A DNA stretch of 64,000 nt from Gammaproteobacteria bacterium (GTDB lineage Bacteria; Pseudomonadota; Gammaproteobacteria; UBA6429; Thiohalophilaceae): contig JAOUNS010000002.1 of the NCBI GenBank assembly GCA_029880855.1, positions 372,001 to 436,000 of the forward strand, given 5' to 3'. Shown here piece by piece: positions 38,715-49,019 of this stretch. A program made the position numbers and the translations under genes. How positions within the stretch are numbered: the stretch's first letter is position 1; each line of letters begins with the position of its first letter. The notes below the pieces were generated by a model that worked only from the letters and a program-made list of their open reading frames with translations, was not told the DNA's origin and made no database searches.

Positions 38715-38737
38715 AAAAACGGCCCACAAGGGGCCGT
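38715..38737 (-). terminator. Rho-independent terminator of ssb
   Basis: On the minus strand ACGGCCC (38737-38731) and GGGCCGT (38725-38719) form a 7-bp stem with a 5-nt loop, followed by TTTTT. It lies 39 bp after the ssb stop and between convergent genes. Confidence 0.8.
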
Positions 38738-38775
38738 CTCTGCGATAGTGAATGGTTTATCAAACCGATTGTTCT

Positions 38776-39258
38776 TTAGAATGGGATATCATCATCATAA
38801 TCGCCGGCAGGAACCGGATCGGGCATACCGCCATAACCGCCATCATTAAAGCCGCCGGTATTACCGGCGTTACCGGCATTGTTGTTAGCCTGATAGCCGC
38901 CACCACCACTGCCGCCGGCACCACGCGAGTCAAGCATTTGTAACTCGTTACCCAGTATCTCGGTGGTATAGCGATCCTGTCCGTTGTTGTCCTGCCATTT
39001 GCGGGTTTGGAGCTTGCCCTCAATATAGACTTTAGAGCCCTTTTTCAGATACTCACCGGCGATCTCAGCCAAACGGCGGAAAAACACGACACGATGCCAT
39101 TCGGTCTTTTCCTGTTGCTCACCGGTATTTTTGTCTTTCCAGACTTCAGAGGTGGCAATTGTAACGTTGGCAACCGCACCGCCGTTGGGCATGTAACGAA
39201 TTTCGGGATCACGCCCCAGATTCCCAATCAAAATGACTTTGTTAACGCCCCTTGCCAT
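38776..39258 (-). CDS. ssb: Single-stranded DNA-binding protein
   Basis: Tetrameric protein that coats single-stranded DNA in replication and repair. The OB fold occupies residues 1-112 ([54 protein letters not shown]). A flexible Gly/Asn-rich linker follows, and the acidic tip YDDDIPF binds partner proteins. It is 160 residues long. In E. coli ssb is divergent from uvrA; here a transporter gene lies between them. No LexA box was seen upstream. Confidence 0.97.
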   Translation of the reverse strand: MARGVNKVILIGNLGRDPEIRYMPNGGAVANVTIATSEVWKDKNTGEQQEKTEWHRVVFFRRLAEIAGEYLKKGSKVYIEGKLQTRKWQDNNGQDRYTTEILGNELQMLDSRGAGGSGGGGYQANNNAGNAGNTGGFNDGGYGGMPDPVPAGDYDDDIPF

Positions 39259-39348
39259 TACTTTATTCCCCCTACTTTAATTGCTGGATATGTAAATTCG
39301 GATGGCCCTATCATAACGGCGCAACAGCGAATTTACGAGGCCGAAATT

Positions 39349-40716
39349 CTAGCTGACGGAAAAAACACACAAGGCCTCCTGGTCCAGAGAGCCCTTGTCC
39401 ACCTTGAGATAGGCCACCCCGTCTTCCGGGATAACCACGGCTTCCGCCACGCCCTTGACCGCCGTCAGCGCCGAAACCAGCTCCCTGGCCCTTACCTCAT
39501 CCAGTCGGCCGACCTGCAGGGTATAGCTGCTGAGATAACGGGGTTGGCGCATTGTGACTGCAATAAACAGCCAGAGACCGGCCAGCACCGCATTCCCCAG
39601 AAAAACCGTTTCCAGTCCATAGGTTTGCCCTAACCAGCCACCGCCTGCGCCACCCAGGAAGGCCCCCATGAACTGGGAAGAAGAAAAAACCCCCATCGCG
39701 GTCCCTTTATGGGCCGCCGGCGCGGTTTTGGCCACCAGAGACGGCAAGCTGGCCTCCAGCAGGTTAAATGCCGCAAAAAACATCACCAGTAACATCACCA
39801 TGCCGGCCAGACTCTGGTGCCAATGATACAAGCCAAGACAGGCCAGACTGAGTACGATGACAGAGGTAACCAGCACCTGCTTCATCATACGCTTGCGTTC
39901 GGCCAGGATAATAAAGGGCAGGATCAGAATGATGGAGAGGATCAGGACCGGTAAATAGACCCGCCAGTGGTCAGTCAGTGCAAGATTGAATTGTTTATCC
40001 AGGAAACGGGGCACCGCCATGAAAGTGGCTGTCATGATCATGTGCAGAATCAACACCCCTGCATCCAGCCGCAACAACTGACTGTCTTTGATCACCTTGC
40101 GAAACCAGCCCGGCTCTACACCGGCATCCCGATTCAGGTTGCTCACGACAGGTGTCGGAACACGAAACATGACAATCAAGATAGCTGCCAGCGCCAGCAC
40201 CGTTGTCATCCAGAAAATGCCGGTCAGACCAAACCAGCCATGCAGTACCGGTCCAATTATCAGCGCCAGCATAAATGAGGCGCCAATACTCATACCGATC
40301 ATGGCCATCATCTTCATACGTTGTTCTTCACGGGTCAAATCAGCCGCCAGCGCCATAACCGCGCTGGATATGGCCCCCATGCCCTGCAACGCCCGTCCAA
40401 GGATGACGCCATAGATAGACGTTGACATGGCCGCCACAACGCTGCCGAATGCAAAGACCAATAACCCGGTAATAATAATGGGCTTACGCCCCCACCGGTC
40501 AGACAACATGCCCATGGGGATCTGGAAAAGTCCCTGGGTCAGACCGTAAATCCCAATCGCTACGCCGGCCAGAAACCCGGTGTAACCCTCCAGGTCACGG
40601 GCGTAGACAGCAAATACCGGCAGGATCATAAAAAGCCCCAGCATGCGTACTGATATTACGCTGACCAGGGATAGGGCGACGCGACGCTCGCCGGTTGTCA
40701 TTCGATTTTCATTCAC
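39349..40716 (-). CDS. yajR: MFS transporter, YajR-like with C-terminal YAM domain
   Basis: Proton-linked carrier of the major facilitator superfamily, 455 residues. Twelve helices are visible, with the loop 2-3 motif GMLSDRWGRKPIIITG and the helix 4 motif GRALQGMGAISSAVMALAAD. After the last helix about 65 residues (YTLQVGRLDEVRARELVSAL, EDGVAYLKVDKG) form the ferredoxin-like YAM domain that marks YajR. The substrate is unknown for the family. It lies between ssb (91 bp away, same strand) and divergent uvrA, as yajR-like genes do in several gammaproteobacteria. Confidence 0.88.
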   Translation of the reverse strand: MNENRMTTGERRVALSLVSVISVRMLGLFMILPVFAVYARDLEGYTGFLAGVAIGIYGLTQGLFQIPMGMLSDRWGRKPIIITGLLVFAFGSVVAAMSTSIYGVILGRALQGMGAISSAVMALAADLTREEQRMKMMAMIGMSIGASFMLALIIGPVLHGWFGLTGIFWMTTVLALAAILIVMFRVPTPVVSNLNRDAGVEPGWFRKVIKDSQLLRLDAGVLILHMIMTATFMAVPRFLDKQFNLALTDHWRVYLPVLILSIILILPFIILAERKRMMKQVLVTSVIVLSLACLGLYHWHQSLAGMVMLLVMFFAAFNLLEASLPSLVAKTAPAAHKGTAMGVFSSSQFMGAFLGGAGGGWLGQTYGLETVFLGNAVLAGLWLFIAVTMRQPRYLSSYTLQVGRLDEVRARELVSALTAVKGVAEAVVIPEDGVAYLKVDKGSLDQEALCVFSVS

Positions 40717-40739
40717 TGTACTGGTTACCGGAATTCGCT

Positions 40740-40769
40740 TTGCTACTCATGCGGCAAGCGGCGTATATT
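40740..40769 (+). promoter_or_regulatory. Candidate promoter for uvrA
   Basis: TTGCTA (40740-40745) and TATATT (40764-40769) with an 18-bp spacer lie 32 bp before the uvrA start. No CTG-N10-CAG LexA box was found, unlike E. coli uvrA. Confidence 0.4.
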
Positions 40770-40801
40770 AGCAGGTTGTTCTAACAAACCAAAAAGCAGT
40801 T

Positions 40802-43651
40802 ATGGATACCATTCACATTCGTGGGGCTCGCACCCACAACCTGAAAAACATTGACCTGGATTTACCCCGCGACAAACTCATAGTCGTCACAGGTCTGTCC
40901 GGCTCGGGCAAGTCCTCACTCGCCTTCGATACTATATATGCAGAAGGACAACGCCGTTATGTGGAATCGCTGTCGGCCTATGCCAGGCAATTCCTGTCCA
41001 TGATGGAAAAACCAGACGTGGACCACATCGAGGGCCTTTCTCCGGCAATTTCCATCGAACAGAAGTCCACCTCCCACAACCCTCGCTCCACGGTGGGTAC
41101 GATTACCGAAATCTATGACTACTTGCGCCTGCTGTTTGCCCGCGCCGGCGATCCCCGCTGCCCGGACCACGATATCACCCTGGAGGCCCAAACCATCAGT
41201 CAGATGGTGGATCAGGTTCTGGCGCTGCCGGAAGGCAGTAAAATTATGCTGCTGGCCCCGGTCGTCGAAGCGCGCAAGGGTGAACATGAGCAGATCCTGG
41301 AGAAACTACGCAGTGAGGGTTACGTCCGGGCCAGGATCGACGGTGAGGTGGTGGAATTGGACGATGCCCCCAAACTGGACCTGCGTCGCAAGCACACCAT
41401 AGAGGTGGTGGTCGACCGCTTCAAGGTCCGTCCTGATATCCAGCAAAGGCTGGCCGATTCCTTTGAAACGGCGGTCAATCTGGCCGACGGCATCGCCCGC
41501 ATTTCGTTCATGGAAGGCAACAGGAAGGACCTGGTCTTCTCAGCCCGCTTTGCCTGCCCGGTATGTGGGTACTCACTGGCAGAGCTGGAACCCCGGCTCT
41601 TCTCGTTTAACAACCCGGCAGGAGCCTGCCCGACCTGTGATGGTCTGGGTATACACCAGTTTTTCGATCCGGCCAGAGTTGTCACCCAGCCGGAAGCCGG
41701 CCTGGCCGGCGGCGCCATCCGTGGCTGGGACAGTCGCAACCTCTATTACCACCAGATGCTGGTCTCCCTGTCCAAACACTACGGTTTCGACATGGATAAA
41801 CCTTTCTACAAATTGCCGAAGAAAATCCAGCACACCATTCTGCATGGCAGCGACGAAGAAGAGATCGAGTTTATTTATAAGAATGATCGCGGCAGCAAAT
41901 ATCGCAAGCTGCAGCCCTTCGAGGGAATTATCCCGAACATGGAGCGCCGCTATCGAGACACGGAATCCAATGTGGTACGTGATGAACTGGCCAAGTACCT
42001 GAGTCATCAGGCCTGCCCGGACTGCCGGGGTACGCGCCTCAACCGCAGCGCACGCCATGTCTATGTCGCCGACCAGACCTTGCCGGAAGTCACCGCCATG
42101 CCGGTGGGACTCGCCCATCAGTTTTTCACTTCACTCACCCTGCCCGGCCGCCGCGGCGAGATTGCCGCCAAGATCGTCAAGGAGATCGGTCAGCGTCTCG
42201 ACTTTCTGGTGAACATCGGCCTGGATTATCTGACGCTGGAACGCAGTGCCGATACATTGTCAGGTGGTGAGGCACAACGCATTCGCTTGGCCAGTCAAAT
42301 CGGCGCCGGTCTGGTTGGCGTTATGTATATTCTCGACGAACCCTCTATCGGCCTGCATCAACGCGATAACACCCGGTTACTTAACACCCTCACCTATCTG
42401 CGCGATCTGGGGAATACCGTCATTGTGGTGGAACACGATGAGGAAGCCATTCTCAGTGCCGATCATGTGATCGATATCGGACCGGGGGCCGGTGTACATG
42501 GCGGAGAAATCGTCGCCCAGGGTACACCGCAGCAGATCATGGCCAACAAGGCTTCACTCACCGGACAATATCTTTCCGGCCAAAAAGAGATCGCGATTCC
42601 GGACACACGGACGCCGATCGATCCAAAACGGGTCCTGAAGATTAAAAAGGCCGGCGGCAACAATCTGAAAAATATTGATGTGCAAATACCGGTGGGCGTT
42701 ATGACTGCCGTCACCGGCGTTTCCGGTTCCGGTAAATCGACGCTCATCAACGACACGCTCTATGCTCATGCGGCGATCGAACTGAACAATGCCTCCACCG
42801 ATCCCGCTCCCTGTGAAGCCATTCTTGGTCTGGAACAGTTCGACAAGGTGGTGGATATTGATCAAAGTCCCATCGGGCGGACCCCCCGTTCCAATCCGGC
42901 TACCTATACCGGTCTATTTACACCGATTCGTGAATTGTTTGCCGGTGGTCAGGAAGCCCGTTCCCGTGGTTACTCACCCGGTCGGTTCAGCTTCAATGTC
43001 AAGGGAGGCCGTTGTGAAGCCTGTCAGGGCGATGGCGTCATCAAGGTGGAAATGCACTTTCTGCCTGATATTTATGTTCCATGTGATGTCTGCCGGGGCA
43101 AACGTTACAACCGTGAAACACTGGAGATCAAATACAAGGGCAAGAATATTCATGAAGTTCTGGAGATGACCGTTGAAGATGCACTGACATTTTTCGATGC
43201 CATCCCGGTGGTGAAACGTAAACTGCAAACCCTCATGGATGTGGGCCTGAGTTATATTACGCTGGGTCAGAATGCCACCACGCTCTCCGGCGGCGAGGCA
43301 CAGCGTGTCAAACTGTCCCGTGAGCTGTCCAAGCGTGATACCGGCAATACCCTGTATATTCTCGACGAGCCGACAACCGGTCTGCATTTTCACGACATTG
43401 AGCAATTATTGGCGGTTTTGCATCGCCTGCGGGATCGGGGTAACACGCTGGTTGTCATTGAACACAATCTGGATGTGATCAAAACCGCTGACTGGATCAT
43501 CGATATGGGACCGGAAGGCGGTCACAAAGGCGGGACGGTTGTTTGTGAAGGAACACCGGAACAGATCAGCAAGGTCAAGGCGTCCCATACCGGACACTAC
43601 CTGAAGCCCCTGTTGAATAAAAAACTGTCCGCCTCTCAGAAATCAGCATGA
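40802..43651 (+). CDS. uvrA: Excinuclease ABC subunit A
   Basis: DNA-damage sensor of nucleotide excision repair that loads UvrB. Two ABC ATPase modules are visible. Walker A motifs are GLSGSGKSS at about residue 31 and GVSGSGKST near 641. ABC signatures are [14 protein letters not shown] and [14 protein letters not shown]. Walker B regions are [11 protein letters not shown] and [11 protein letters not shown]. Zinc modules are CPVCGYS...CPTC near residues 253-280 and CEACQGDG...CDVC near 738-765. The length of 949 residues is typical. The start [19 protein letters not shown] is canonical. Confidence 0.98.
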   Translation: MDTIHIRGARTHNLKNIDLDLPRDKLIVVTGLSGSGKSSLAFDTIYAEGQRRYVESLSAYARQFLSMMEKPDVDHIEGLSPAISIEQKSTSHNPRSTVGTITEIYDYLRLLFARAGDPRCPDHDITLEAQTISQMVDQVLALPEGSKIMLLAPVVEARKGEHEQILEKLRSEGYVRARIDGEVVELDDAPKLDLRRKHTIEVVVDRFKVRPDIQQRLADSFETAVNLADGIARISFMEGNRKDLVFSARFACPVCGYSLAELEPRLFSFNNPAGACPTCDGLGIHQFFDPARVVTQPEAGLAGGAIRGWDSRNLYYHQMLVSLSKHYGFDMDKPFYKLPKKIQHTILHGSDEEEIEFIYKNDRGSKYRKLQPFEGIIPNMERRYRDTESNVVRDELAKYLSHQACPDCRGTRLNRSARHVYVADQTLPEVTAMPVGLAHQFFTSLTLPGRRGEIAAKIVKEIGQRLDFLVNIGLDYLTLERSADTLSGGEAQRIRLASQIGAGLVGVMYILDEPSIGLHQRDNTRLLNTLTYLRDLGNTVIVVEHDEEAILSADHVIDIGPGAGVHGGEIVAQGTPQQIMANKASLTGQYLSGQKEIAIPDTRTPIDPKRVLKIKKAGGNNLKNIDVQIPVGVMTAVTGVSGSGKSTLINDTLYAHAAIELNNASTDPAPCEAILGLEQFDKVVDIDQSPIGRTPRSNPATYTGLFTPIRELFAGGQEARSRGYSPGRFSFNVKGGRCEACQGDGVIKVEMHFLPDIYVPCDVCRGKRYNRETLEIKYKGKNIHEVLEMTVEDALTFFDAIPVVKRKLQTLMDVGLSYITLGQNATTLSGGEAQRVKLSRELSKRDTGNTLYILDEPTTGLHFHDIEQLLAVLHRLRDRGNTLVVIEHNLDVIKTADWIIDMGPEGGHKGGTVVCEGTPEQISKVKASHTGHYLKPLLNKKLSASQKSA

Positions 43652-43685
43652 GACAACAAAACTGACCACATAATCGGCAAACAAC

Positions 43686-43729
43686 ACAGCGGACACCGGA
43701 GAAATTGCAACGTTCTTCTTGTCCGCTGT
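43686..43729. terminator. Hairpin between convergent uvrA and VanZ-like genes
   Basis: ACAGCGGACA (43686-43695) and TGTCCGCTGT (43720-43729) form a perfect 10-bp stem with a 24-nt loop, 35 bp after the uvrA stop. There is no T tract, so it may be a bidirectional factor-dependent end or an mRNA-stabilising structure. Confidence 0.4.
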
Positions 43730-43775
43730 ATTGTCACTGCATGTTACTTGCCACCCGGATTGGAAAGCATCCCCT

Positions 43776-44708
43776 TCATTTTACCAATCGTACATTATCA
43801 ATATAGATAGTCTGGCCGATACGCGGTTTTTCAATAAAGACAATAACACCGCGTATCGGGGCCATGGCCGTTGATGGACGGTTTATCTGTGCAGCATAGG
43901 CCAGTTCCAGCGTATTCCAGCCGGGCTTAACCGGATAACGGTGCATCGCCAGACCCGGCCAGACATAACGGTTTTCATTGCGTGGGTCGTTGTATATGCT
44001 GATACCGATCAATACCGGCTCTGGATCGGGAATATAAATGTCCAGCCGCAAGCCTGTATATTCCCGCCAGCGGTCCGGGAAGTACTGTAGTTTTGCGCTG
44101 ACATAGTCACCGCCGCGGGCGGTCAGTTTCAAGGCGCAACAACCTTCTTTTTTAACCTCCTGTTGTATTGTCAATTCATATTGACTGACCCAACGTGTCA
44201 ACTCAAGGCTGTCTTCCACACCGCTTAACAGCGGCAGTGTCCGCTCCGCCCGATACTCGTCATACAACATGGCAGTTGTCGGCCAAACTGCAATGAACAC
44301 AATAACAACAGCCATAACCTTCAACCAGTGACGACTGTGCGTGTTGTGGCGTAAAGATGGTGACAACAACAACCAGGCAAGGATCCCGCCAAGCAAGTCC
44401 AGCCATACATCCTCCAGGCTTGCCGATCGATGCATGCCGGACTGGACAAATTCAACACCGGCACCAATCAACAAGATGAGAATAAACACCACTGCAAATT
44501 GTTTGAGAGCGGTTAACCTGACAAACAACGAACCGGTCAAACAGACCAAACTGACGAAGATAAAGAAAATGACAAAGTGGCCCAGATCCCAGACGGCCTG
44601 TGCCGAGCGGGAACTGTAATAATCCTGTTTGATAAAAAACAGTAAATATACCGCCAGAGTGATCCAGATTGTCCATAACCAGGCATAGCGACGCAGCGAA
44701 CTGTTCAT
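43776..44708 (-). CDS. VanZ-like membrane protein with C-terminal beta-sandwich domain
   Basis: 310-residue protein. The first 150 residues hold four or five helices with the VanZ-like pattern (WDLGHFVIFFIFVSLVCL, GAGVEFVQSGMHRSASLEDVWLDLLGGILAWLL). A fifth helix (WLKVMAVVIVFIAVW) leads to a periplasmic part of about 140 residues rich in beta strands (GLRLDIYIPDPEPVLIGISI, WNTLELAYA, TIYIDNVRL), similar to carbohydrate-binding sandwiches. VanZ proteins are linked to glycopeptide tolerance, but this family member is unproven. The start is ATG 44708 with GGAAA upstream; GTG 44711 adjoins it. It is divergent from the DUF3047 gene. Confidence 0.8.
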   Translation of the reverse strand: MNSSLRRYAWLWTIWITLAVYLLFFIKQDYYSSRSAQAVWDLGHFVIFFIFVSLVCLTGSLFVRLTALKQFAVVFILILLIGAGVEFVQSGMHRSASLEDVWLDLLGGILAWLLLSPSLRHNTHSRHWLKVMAVVIVFIAVWPTTAMLYDEYRAERTLPLLSGVEDSLELTRWVSQYELTIQQEVKKEGCCALKLTARGGDYVSAKLQYFPDRWREYTGLRLDIYIPDPEPVLIGISIYNDPRNENRYVWPGLAMHRYPVKPGWNTLELAYAAQINRPSTAMAPIRGVIVFIEKPRIGQTIYIDNVRLVK

Positions 44709-44819
44709 CACATTTCCATAACATTTAACAAATATGCCACGCTATCCACCCCAGCCGATGAGTCTTTATCCTACACTGTTAATCGGCATTGTGCCGACTA
44801 TATTACAGGGCATTTTTCA

Positions 44820-45593
44820 ATGTGGTATAAATCTCTCACAGCCTGCATAGTTTTTTCTTCGTTGATATTTCATCCGGCCGGTGCGGAAAATATAACATCA
44901 CTAGAGCCGATAATACATATTGGAAAATTCTCAGGGCAGGATCCACAAACCATTACGCCGACAGGCTGGACGCCCTTGCAATTTCCCGGCATTGAAAACC
45001 ATACCGCCTATTTTTTGTTACAGGACAATAAACTCAACCACAGTGTTGTCAAGGCAGTCAGCCACAACGCGGCATCCGGCCTGTATCGCAAAGTCAACAT
45101 CGACCCGGCACAATATCCCTCACTTGAATGGCGCTGGAAAATATCCAACATCCTGAAAAAGGGCGATGTCTACACCAAGCAAGGTGATGATTATGCAGCG
45201 CGAATCTATGTGTCTTTCCATTATGATGCGAACAGACTGACCGGCATGGAAAAAGTCAAATACCGCTTATACCGCATGTTACGCAATGAACCACCGCCAC
45301 TGGCAGTCATTAACTATATCTGGGCCAACAAGGCCAAACCGGGCACTGTAGTCGATAATGCCTATTCACCACGAGTGAAGATGATCGTGATAGATTCAGG
45401 AAATAACAATACCAACAAGTGGCGATATGTCCGGCGCAATGTATATCAGGATTATCTCAAGGTATTTGGAGAGAAACCCGGCAACATAACCGGTGTCGCC
45501 ATCATGACCGATACAGATAACACCGGTGAGTCTGCCACCGCCTGGTATGGTGATATCAGTCTTGCCAAAAGTAACAGAGAGGCAGCAGATTAA
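44820..45593 (+). CDS. Exported DUF3047 protein
   Basis: 257-residue protein with a signal peptide (LTACIVFSSLIFHPAGAEN). The mature part shows DUF3047 features: SLEWRWKISNILKKGD near residue 100, DDYAARIYVSFHYD, AVINYIWANKAKPGTVVDNAY, and a closing ATAWYGDISL. It is probably a periplasmic beta-sandwich; the function of the family is unknown. It is divergent from the VanZ-like gene, and both carry exported beta-rich domains, which may point to a shared cell-envelope role. Convergent with the SAM adenosyltransferase, 10 bp apart. Confidence 0.85.
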   Translation: MWYKSLTACIVFSSLIFHPAGAENITSLEPIIHIGKFSGQDPQTITPTGWTPLQFPGIENHTAYFLLQDNKLNHSVVKAVSHNAASGLYRKVNIDPAQYPSLEWRWKISNILKKGDVYTKQGDDYAARIYVSFHYDANRLTGMEKVKYRLYRMLRNEPPPLAVINYIWANKAKPGTVVDNAYSPRVKMIVIDSGNNNTNKWRYVRRNVYQDYLKVFGEKPGNITGVAIMTDTDNTGESATAWYGDISLAKSNREAAD

Positions 45594-45603
45594 CGTTCGT
45601 TTT

Positions 45604-46335
45604 CTAATCAGCGATGACAATCTTGTCGCCGGGTTCGATATCGAGTGTCTTCGCAGCATTTCCCATATTAATGGCAATTTCCACCAGTCCATTTGAGTTT
45701 TCAAACCAGAAAGCGCGACCACGAGGCACATCAGAGAAGGTCCTGGCTTTGGATATAGAGTATTTACCAACCTCGATTTCACTCTCCTGATCCAGTTGTG
45801 AGGCCCGAATACCGGTCATGCAGTTACCATAGTGATCAATATAAATAATTTCGGCCAGATCATCCGGTTGCTGCGGGTCGATTCTTGACGTGGCTGGAAC
45901 CTCATTCGACTGCGGTATTTCCCCTTTACTGAGCATGGCTGCCACCGGGGCGAACAGATCGCGACCATGAAATGAGGAGGAAAGATATTCAGGCTGCCAA
46001 AGAATATCGCGCCACTTTACCTGACTGGCTCGTTTGGCAATGACGTTAAACAATCCATTATCCGGCCCTACCAGCCGGCGCCCATCCGCTTCGATCATGA
46101 CAGCCTTGCGTTCCGGGTTACCCACACCGGGATCAACCACGCCTATGATAATGGCCTTTTCAGGTAACCTGTCGATCAGGGAAGCCAACAAATAGCCGGC
46201 GGCTCTGGGTTGATATGTCGGTGCATCATGCATCAGGTCAATAACGGCCTGATCCGGGGCCTGTGCCTGCAATAACGCCTTGATCTGCCCGACATAGGGG
46301 CCTTGCCAACCAAAATCAGTGTAGAGGATGATCAT
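45604..46335 (-). CDS. SAM hydroxide adenosyltransferase (DUF62 family)
   Basis: Enzyme of the SAM hydrolase/fluorinase fold that splits S-adenosylmethionine into adenosine and methionine. The N-terminal Asp motif is ILYTDFGWQGPYVGQIKA. Further motifs are VVDPGVGNPERKAV, GPDNGLFNVI and FHGRDLFAPVAAML. The C-terminal domain contains YIDHYGNCMTGI and SNGLVEIAIN. It is 243 residues long. The fluorinase-specific 23-residue insert is not seen, so hydrolysis by hydroxide is expected. The physiological role of the family is unclear. It stands alone. Confidence 0.9.
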   Translation of the reverse strand: MIILYTDFGWQGPYVGQIKALLQAQAPDQAVIDLMHDAPTYQPRAAGYLLASLIDRLPEKAIIIGVVDPGVGNPERKAVMIEADGRRLVGPDNGLFNVIAKRASQVKWRDILWQPEYLSSSFHGRDLFAPVAAMLSKGEIPQSNEVPATSRIDPQQPDDLAEIIYIDHYGNCMTGIRASQLDQESEIEVGKYSISKARTFSDVPRGRAFWFENSNGLVEIAINMGNAAKTLDIEPGDKIVIAD

Positions 46336-46410
46336 ACTGAAACGGGATCCTGTACGGTATGTTTATGTCAGTTACGTACAATCATAGTCTCTAATAAAAC
46401 TTTTAGGCAA

Positions 46411-46438
46411 ACAAAAGCCGGGCTTGCCCGGCTTTTGT
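46411..46438 (-). terminator. Terminator of the alpha operon
   Basis: ACAAAAGCCGGGC (46411-46423) and GCCCGGCTTTTGT (46426-46438) form a 13-bp perfect inverted repeat around a tight loop, 21 bp after rplQ. The T-rich lower arm makes it work in both directions. Confidence 0.9.
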
Positions 46439-46459
46439 AATGAAAACAACAGAAAGTGT

Positions 46460-46852
46460 TTATGCTTCGCTGCTGTCAGCCTTGTCCGAAACAGATGAAC
46501 GGTCAACCAGTTCAACAATTGCCATCGGGGCGTTATCGCCTGCACGGAAACCACATTTCAAAATACGCAGGTAACCGCCGGGACGAGCCTGATAGTGTGG
46601 GCCAAGTTCATTAAAGAGCTTGGTGACAACACCACGATCACGCAGGCGTGAAAAAGCCAGTCGGCGATTGGCAACGCTGTCTTGCTTGGCCAGCGTAATC
46701 AAGGGCTCTGCGACACGGCGCAGTTCCTTGGCCTTTGGCAAGGTTGTGCGGATCAATTCATGCTCCAGCAGGGAAGCCGCCATATTACGAAACATCGCTT
46801 TACGATGACTGCTGTTACGATTTAATTTACGGCCACTATGACGATGACGCAT
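46460..46852 (-). CDS. rplQ: 50S ribosomal protein L17
   Basis: L17 lies near the exit-tunnel side of the 50S subunit. The start [20 protein letters not shown] is the family signature, followed by [20 protein letters not shown]. At 130 residues it matches E. coli closely. It is the last gene of the alpha operon, 43 bp after rpoA, and is followed by a strong terminator. The Ser/Glu-rich tail ([11 protein letters not shown]) is dispensable in the family. Confidence 0.98.
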   Translation of the reverse strand: MRHRHSGRKLNRNSSHRKAMFRNMAASLLEHELIRTTLPKAKELRRVAEPLITLAKQDSVANRRLAFSRLRDRGVVTKLFNELGPHYQARPGGYLRILKCGFRAGDNAPMAIVELVDRSSVSDKADSSEA

Positions 46853-46895
46853 GGTTCTTTACCTTCAAATTCCTGTCTTCATACCAGTCCAGCGA

Positions 46896-47900
46896 TCAGG
46901 CTGCACTCTCGTTTTTTTCTCTCAGGCTGGCGGGGGGCCAGTTTTCCAGGCGCATACCCAGGGATAAACCACGGGATGCCAGGACGTCCTTGATTTCAGT
47001 CAGAGACTTCTTGCCAAGGTTTGGTGTCTTGAGCAATTCAACTTCAGTACGTTGAATCAAGTCACCAATGTAATAGATCTGTTCAGCCTTCAGGCAGTTT
47101 GCCGAGCGTACAGTCAACTCAAGGTCATCAACCGGACGCAACAGAATCGGATCAACTTCAGGTTCTTCCGTCGCTGACTCAACCTCTTCCTTGCCGGACA
47201 AATCAACAAAGGCTGACAATTGGTCTTGCAGAATTGTCGCCGCTGTACGAATCGCCTCTTCAGGATCGATTGTGCCATTGGTCTGCAGGTCAATAATCAG
47301 TTTATCCAGGTCAGTGCGCTGTTCAACACGGGCACTATCGACAACATATGCCACACGTTGAATCGGACTGAAGCTGGCATCCAGCACCAAACGACCGATC
47401 GGTCGATCATCATCTTCCTCACCCAGAGCGCGAACGCTGGCCGGTTGATAACCGCGACCTGAAGATATCTTCAGGGTCATGTTCAGTTCACCTGACTTGG
47501 TCAGGTTGGCAATCACATGCTCTGGATTAACGATCTCAACATTATGGTCGGTAGTAATATCAGCCGCTGTGACAGCACCAGGACCTTTTTTGTTCAGAGT
47601 CAATTTCGCAGAATCGGCATTGTGCAACCGAATCGCGACCCCTTTCAGGTTGAGCAGGATGTCGACAACGTCTTCCTGAACACCTTCAATTGTTGTGTAC
47701 TCGTGCAACACTCCTTCGATTTCCGCTTCAACCACGGCAGCACCGGTCATTGAAGACAGAAGGATACGTCGTAACGCATTACCAAGTGTGTGCCCGAAAC
47801 CCCGCTCCAGAGGTTCAAGGACAACACGCGCACGTGTGTCGGTGACCTGCTGGACGTCAACAATACGTGGTTTCAGAAAGTCAGCTACTGAGCCCTGCAT
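46896..47900 (-). CDS. rpoA: RNA polymerase alpha subunit
   Basis: The alpha subunit nucleates RNA polymerase assembly and contacts activators and UP elements. The N-terminal assembly domain (residues 1-235) contains [21 protein letters not shown] flexible acidic linker ([14 protein letters not shown]) follows. The C-terminal DNA-binding domain has [20 protein letters not shown] and [16 protein letters not shown]. The length of 334 residues is usual. It lies between rpsD (59-bp gap) and rplQ. Confidence 0.99.
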   Translation of the reverse strand: MQGSVADFLKPRIVDVQQVTDTRARVVLEPLERGFGHTLGNALRRILLSSMTGAAVVEAEIEGVLHEYTTIEGVQEDVVDILLNLKGVAIRLHNADSAKLTLNKKGPGAVTAADITTDHNVEIVNPEHVIANLTKSGELNMTLKISSGRGYQPASVRALGEEDDDRPIGRLVLDASFSPIQRVAYVVDSARVEQRTDLDKLIIDLQTNGTIDPEEAIRTAATILQDQLSAFVDLSGKEEVESATEEPEVDPILLRPVDDLELTVRSANCLKAEQIYYIGDLIQRTEVELLKTPNLGKKSLTEIKDVLASRGLSLGMRLENWPPASLREKNESAA

Positions 47901-47959
47901 AAAAGCCCTCTTATGTTATTCAGATTATTCCGTAAAAAACCGCTTACAAGCCACCGGGA

Positions 47960-48586
47960 TTACTTGGAGTACAATTCCACTACCAGGTGTTCATTGATGT
48001 CTGTCGGTAATTCACTGCGTTCAGGTGCATTCTTGAATGTACCTTCGAGCTTCTTGGCATCAACTTCCAGCCATTCAGATATTCCGCGCTGTTGAGCCAT
48101 ATCCATCGCACCTTTGATGCGTAATTGGCCGGCAGCGGCTTCATTTACCTTGATTACATCACCGGCATGAATCTGCATTGACGGAATGGTGACAATGCGA
48201 CCGTTAACCGTAACGGCCTTGTGACGAACCAGCTGGCGTGATTCAGAGCGAGAGGCACCGAAGCCCATACGGTAAACCACGTTATCCAGACGGGACTCCA
48301 GTAATTGCAGCAGGTTTTCACCTGTAGAACCTTTACGGCGATCCGCTTCTTTATAGTAACTGCGGAACTGGCGCTCCAGAATACCGTAGATACGGCGCAG
48401 TTTCTGCTTTTCACGCAACTGGGCGGCGTAATCAGACAAACGACCACGTTTCTGCCCATGCATACCCGGCGCAGTTGGGCGTGTTTCAATGGCACACTTG
48501 CTGCCGAAACATTTTTCGCCTTTCAAAAACAGTTTTTCGCCTTCACGGCGACACTGACGACATTTTGGTCCGATATATCTAGCCAA
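47960..48586 (-). CDS. rpsD: 30S ribosomal protein S4 (four-cysteine form)
   Basis: Primary 16S rRNA-binding protein that nucleates 30S assembly; in E. coli it represses its own operon. The protein is 208 residues, with the S4 RNA-binding domain at about residues 98-160 ([20 protein letters not shown]). The N-terminus has cysteines C9, C12, C26 and C31, the zinc-binding set of Thermus S4 that the E. coli protein lacks. [13 protein letters not shown] follows. It lies 15 bp after rpsK. Confidence 0.98.
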   Translation of the reverse strand: MARYIGPKCRQCRREGEKLFLKGEKCFGSKCAIETRPTAPGMHGQKRGRLSDYAAQLREKQKLRRIYGILERQFRSYYKEADRRKGSTGENLLQLLESRLDNVVYRMGFGASRSESRQLVRHKAVTVNGRIVTIPSMQIHAGDVIKVNEAAAGQLRIKGAMDMAQQRGISEWLEVDAKKLEGTFKNAPERSELPTDINEHLVVELYSK

Positions 48587-48601
48587 TGTTCTTCTCCTGA
48601 C

Positions 48602-48991
48602 TTAAACGCGACGCTTCTTGGGTGGACGACAACCGTTGTGCGGAATTGGCGTCACGTCAGAAATGCTGGTAATACGAAATCCCTTGGCATTCAATGCACG
48701 AACGGCGGATTCACGACCCGGACCCGGACCCTTGACGCAAACTTCAAGGTTTTTCATGCCGTATTCCTGCGCCATTTCGCCGGCACGCTCTGCAGCAACC
48801 TGAGCTGCAAAAGGGGTGCTTTTACGAGAACCACGGAAACCGGAACCACCAGCAGTCGCCCAGCACAGAGCGTTCCCCTGGCGGTCAGTAATGGTTACGA
48901 TGGTATTATTAAATGATGCGTGGATGAACGCGATACCATCCGATACGTCACGTTTTACCTTCTTGCGCGTACGTGCACTCTTGCTTGCCAT
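48602..48991 (-). CDS. rpsK: 30S ribosomal protein S11
   Basis: Platform protein that contacts the mRNA-tRNA path with S7. It has 129 residues. Motifs include [34 protein letters not shown] and the basic end [12 protein letters not shown], which is highly conserved. It lies 28 bp after rpsM in the alpha operon. Confidence 0.98.
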   Translation of the reverse strand: MASKSARTRKKVKRDVSDGIAFIHASFNNTIVTITDRQGNALCWATAGGSGFRGSRKSTPFAAQVAAERAGEMAQEYGMKNLEVCVKGPGPGRESAVRALNAKGFRITSISDVTPIPHNGCRPPKKRRV

Positions 48992-49019
48992 AATCAGTTA
49001 AACCTGTACTCGTTAAATA

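Noticed and set aside
40717-40801. LexA (SOS) box between yajR and uvrA
   Set aside because: No CTG-N10-CAG palindrome could be found in the spacer.
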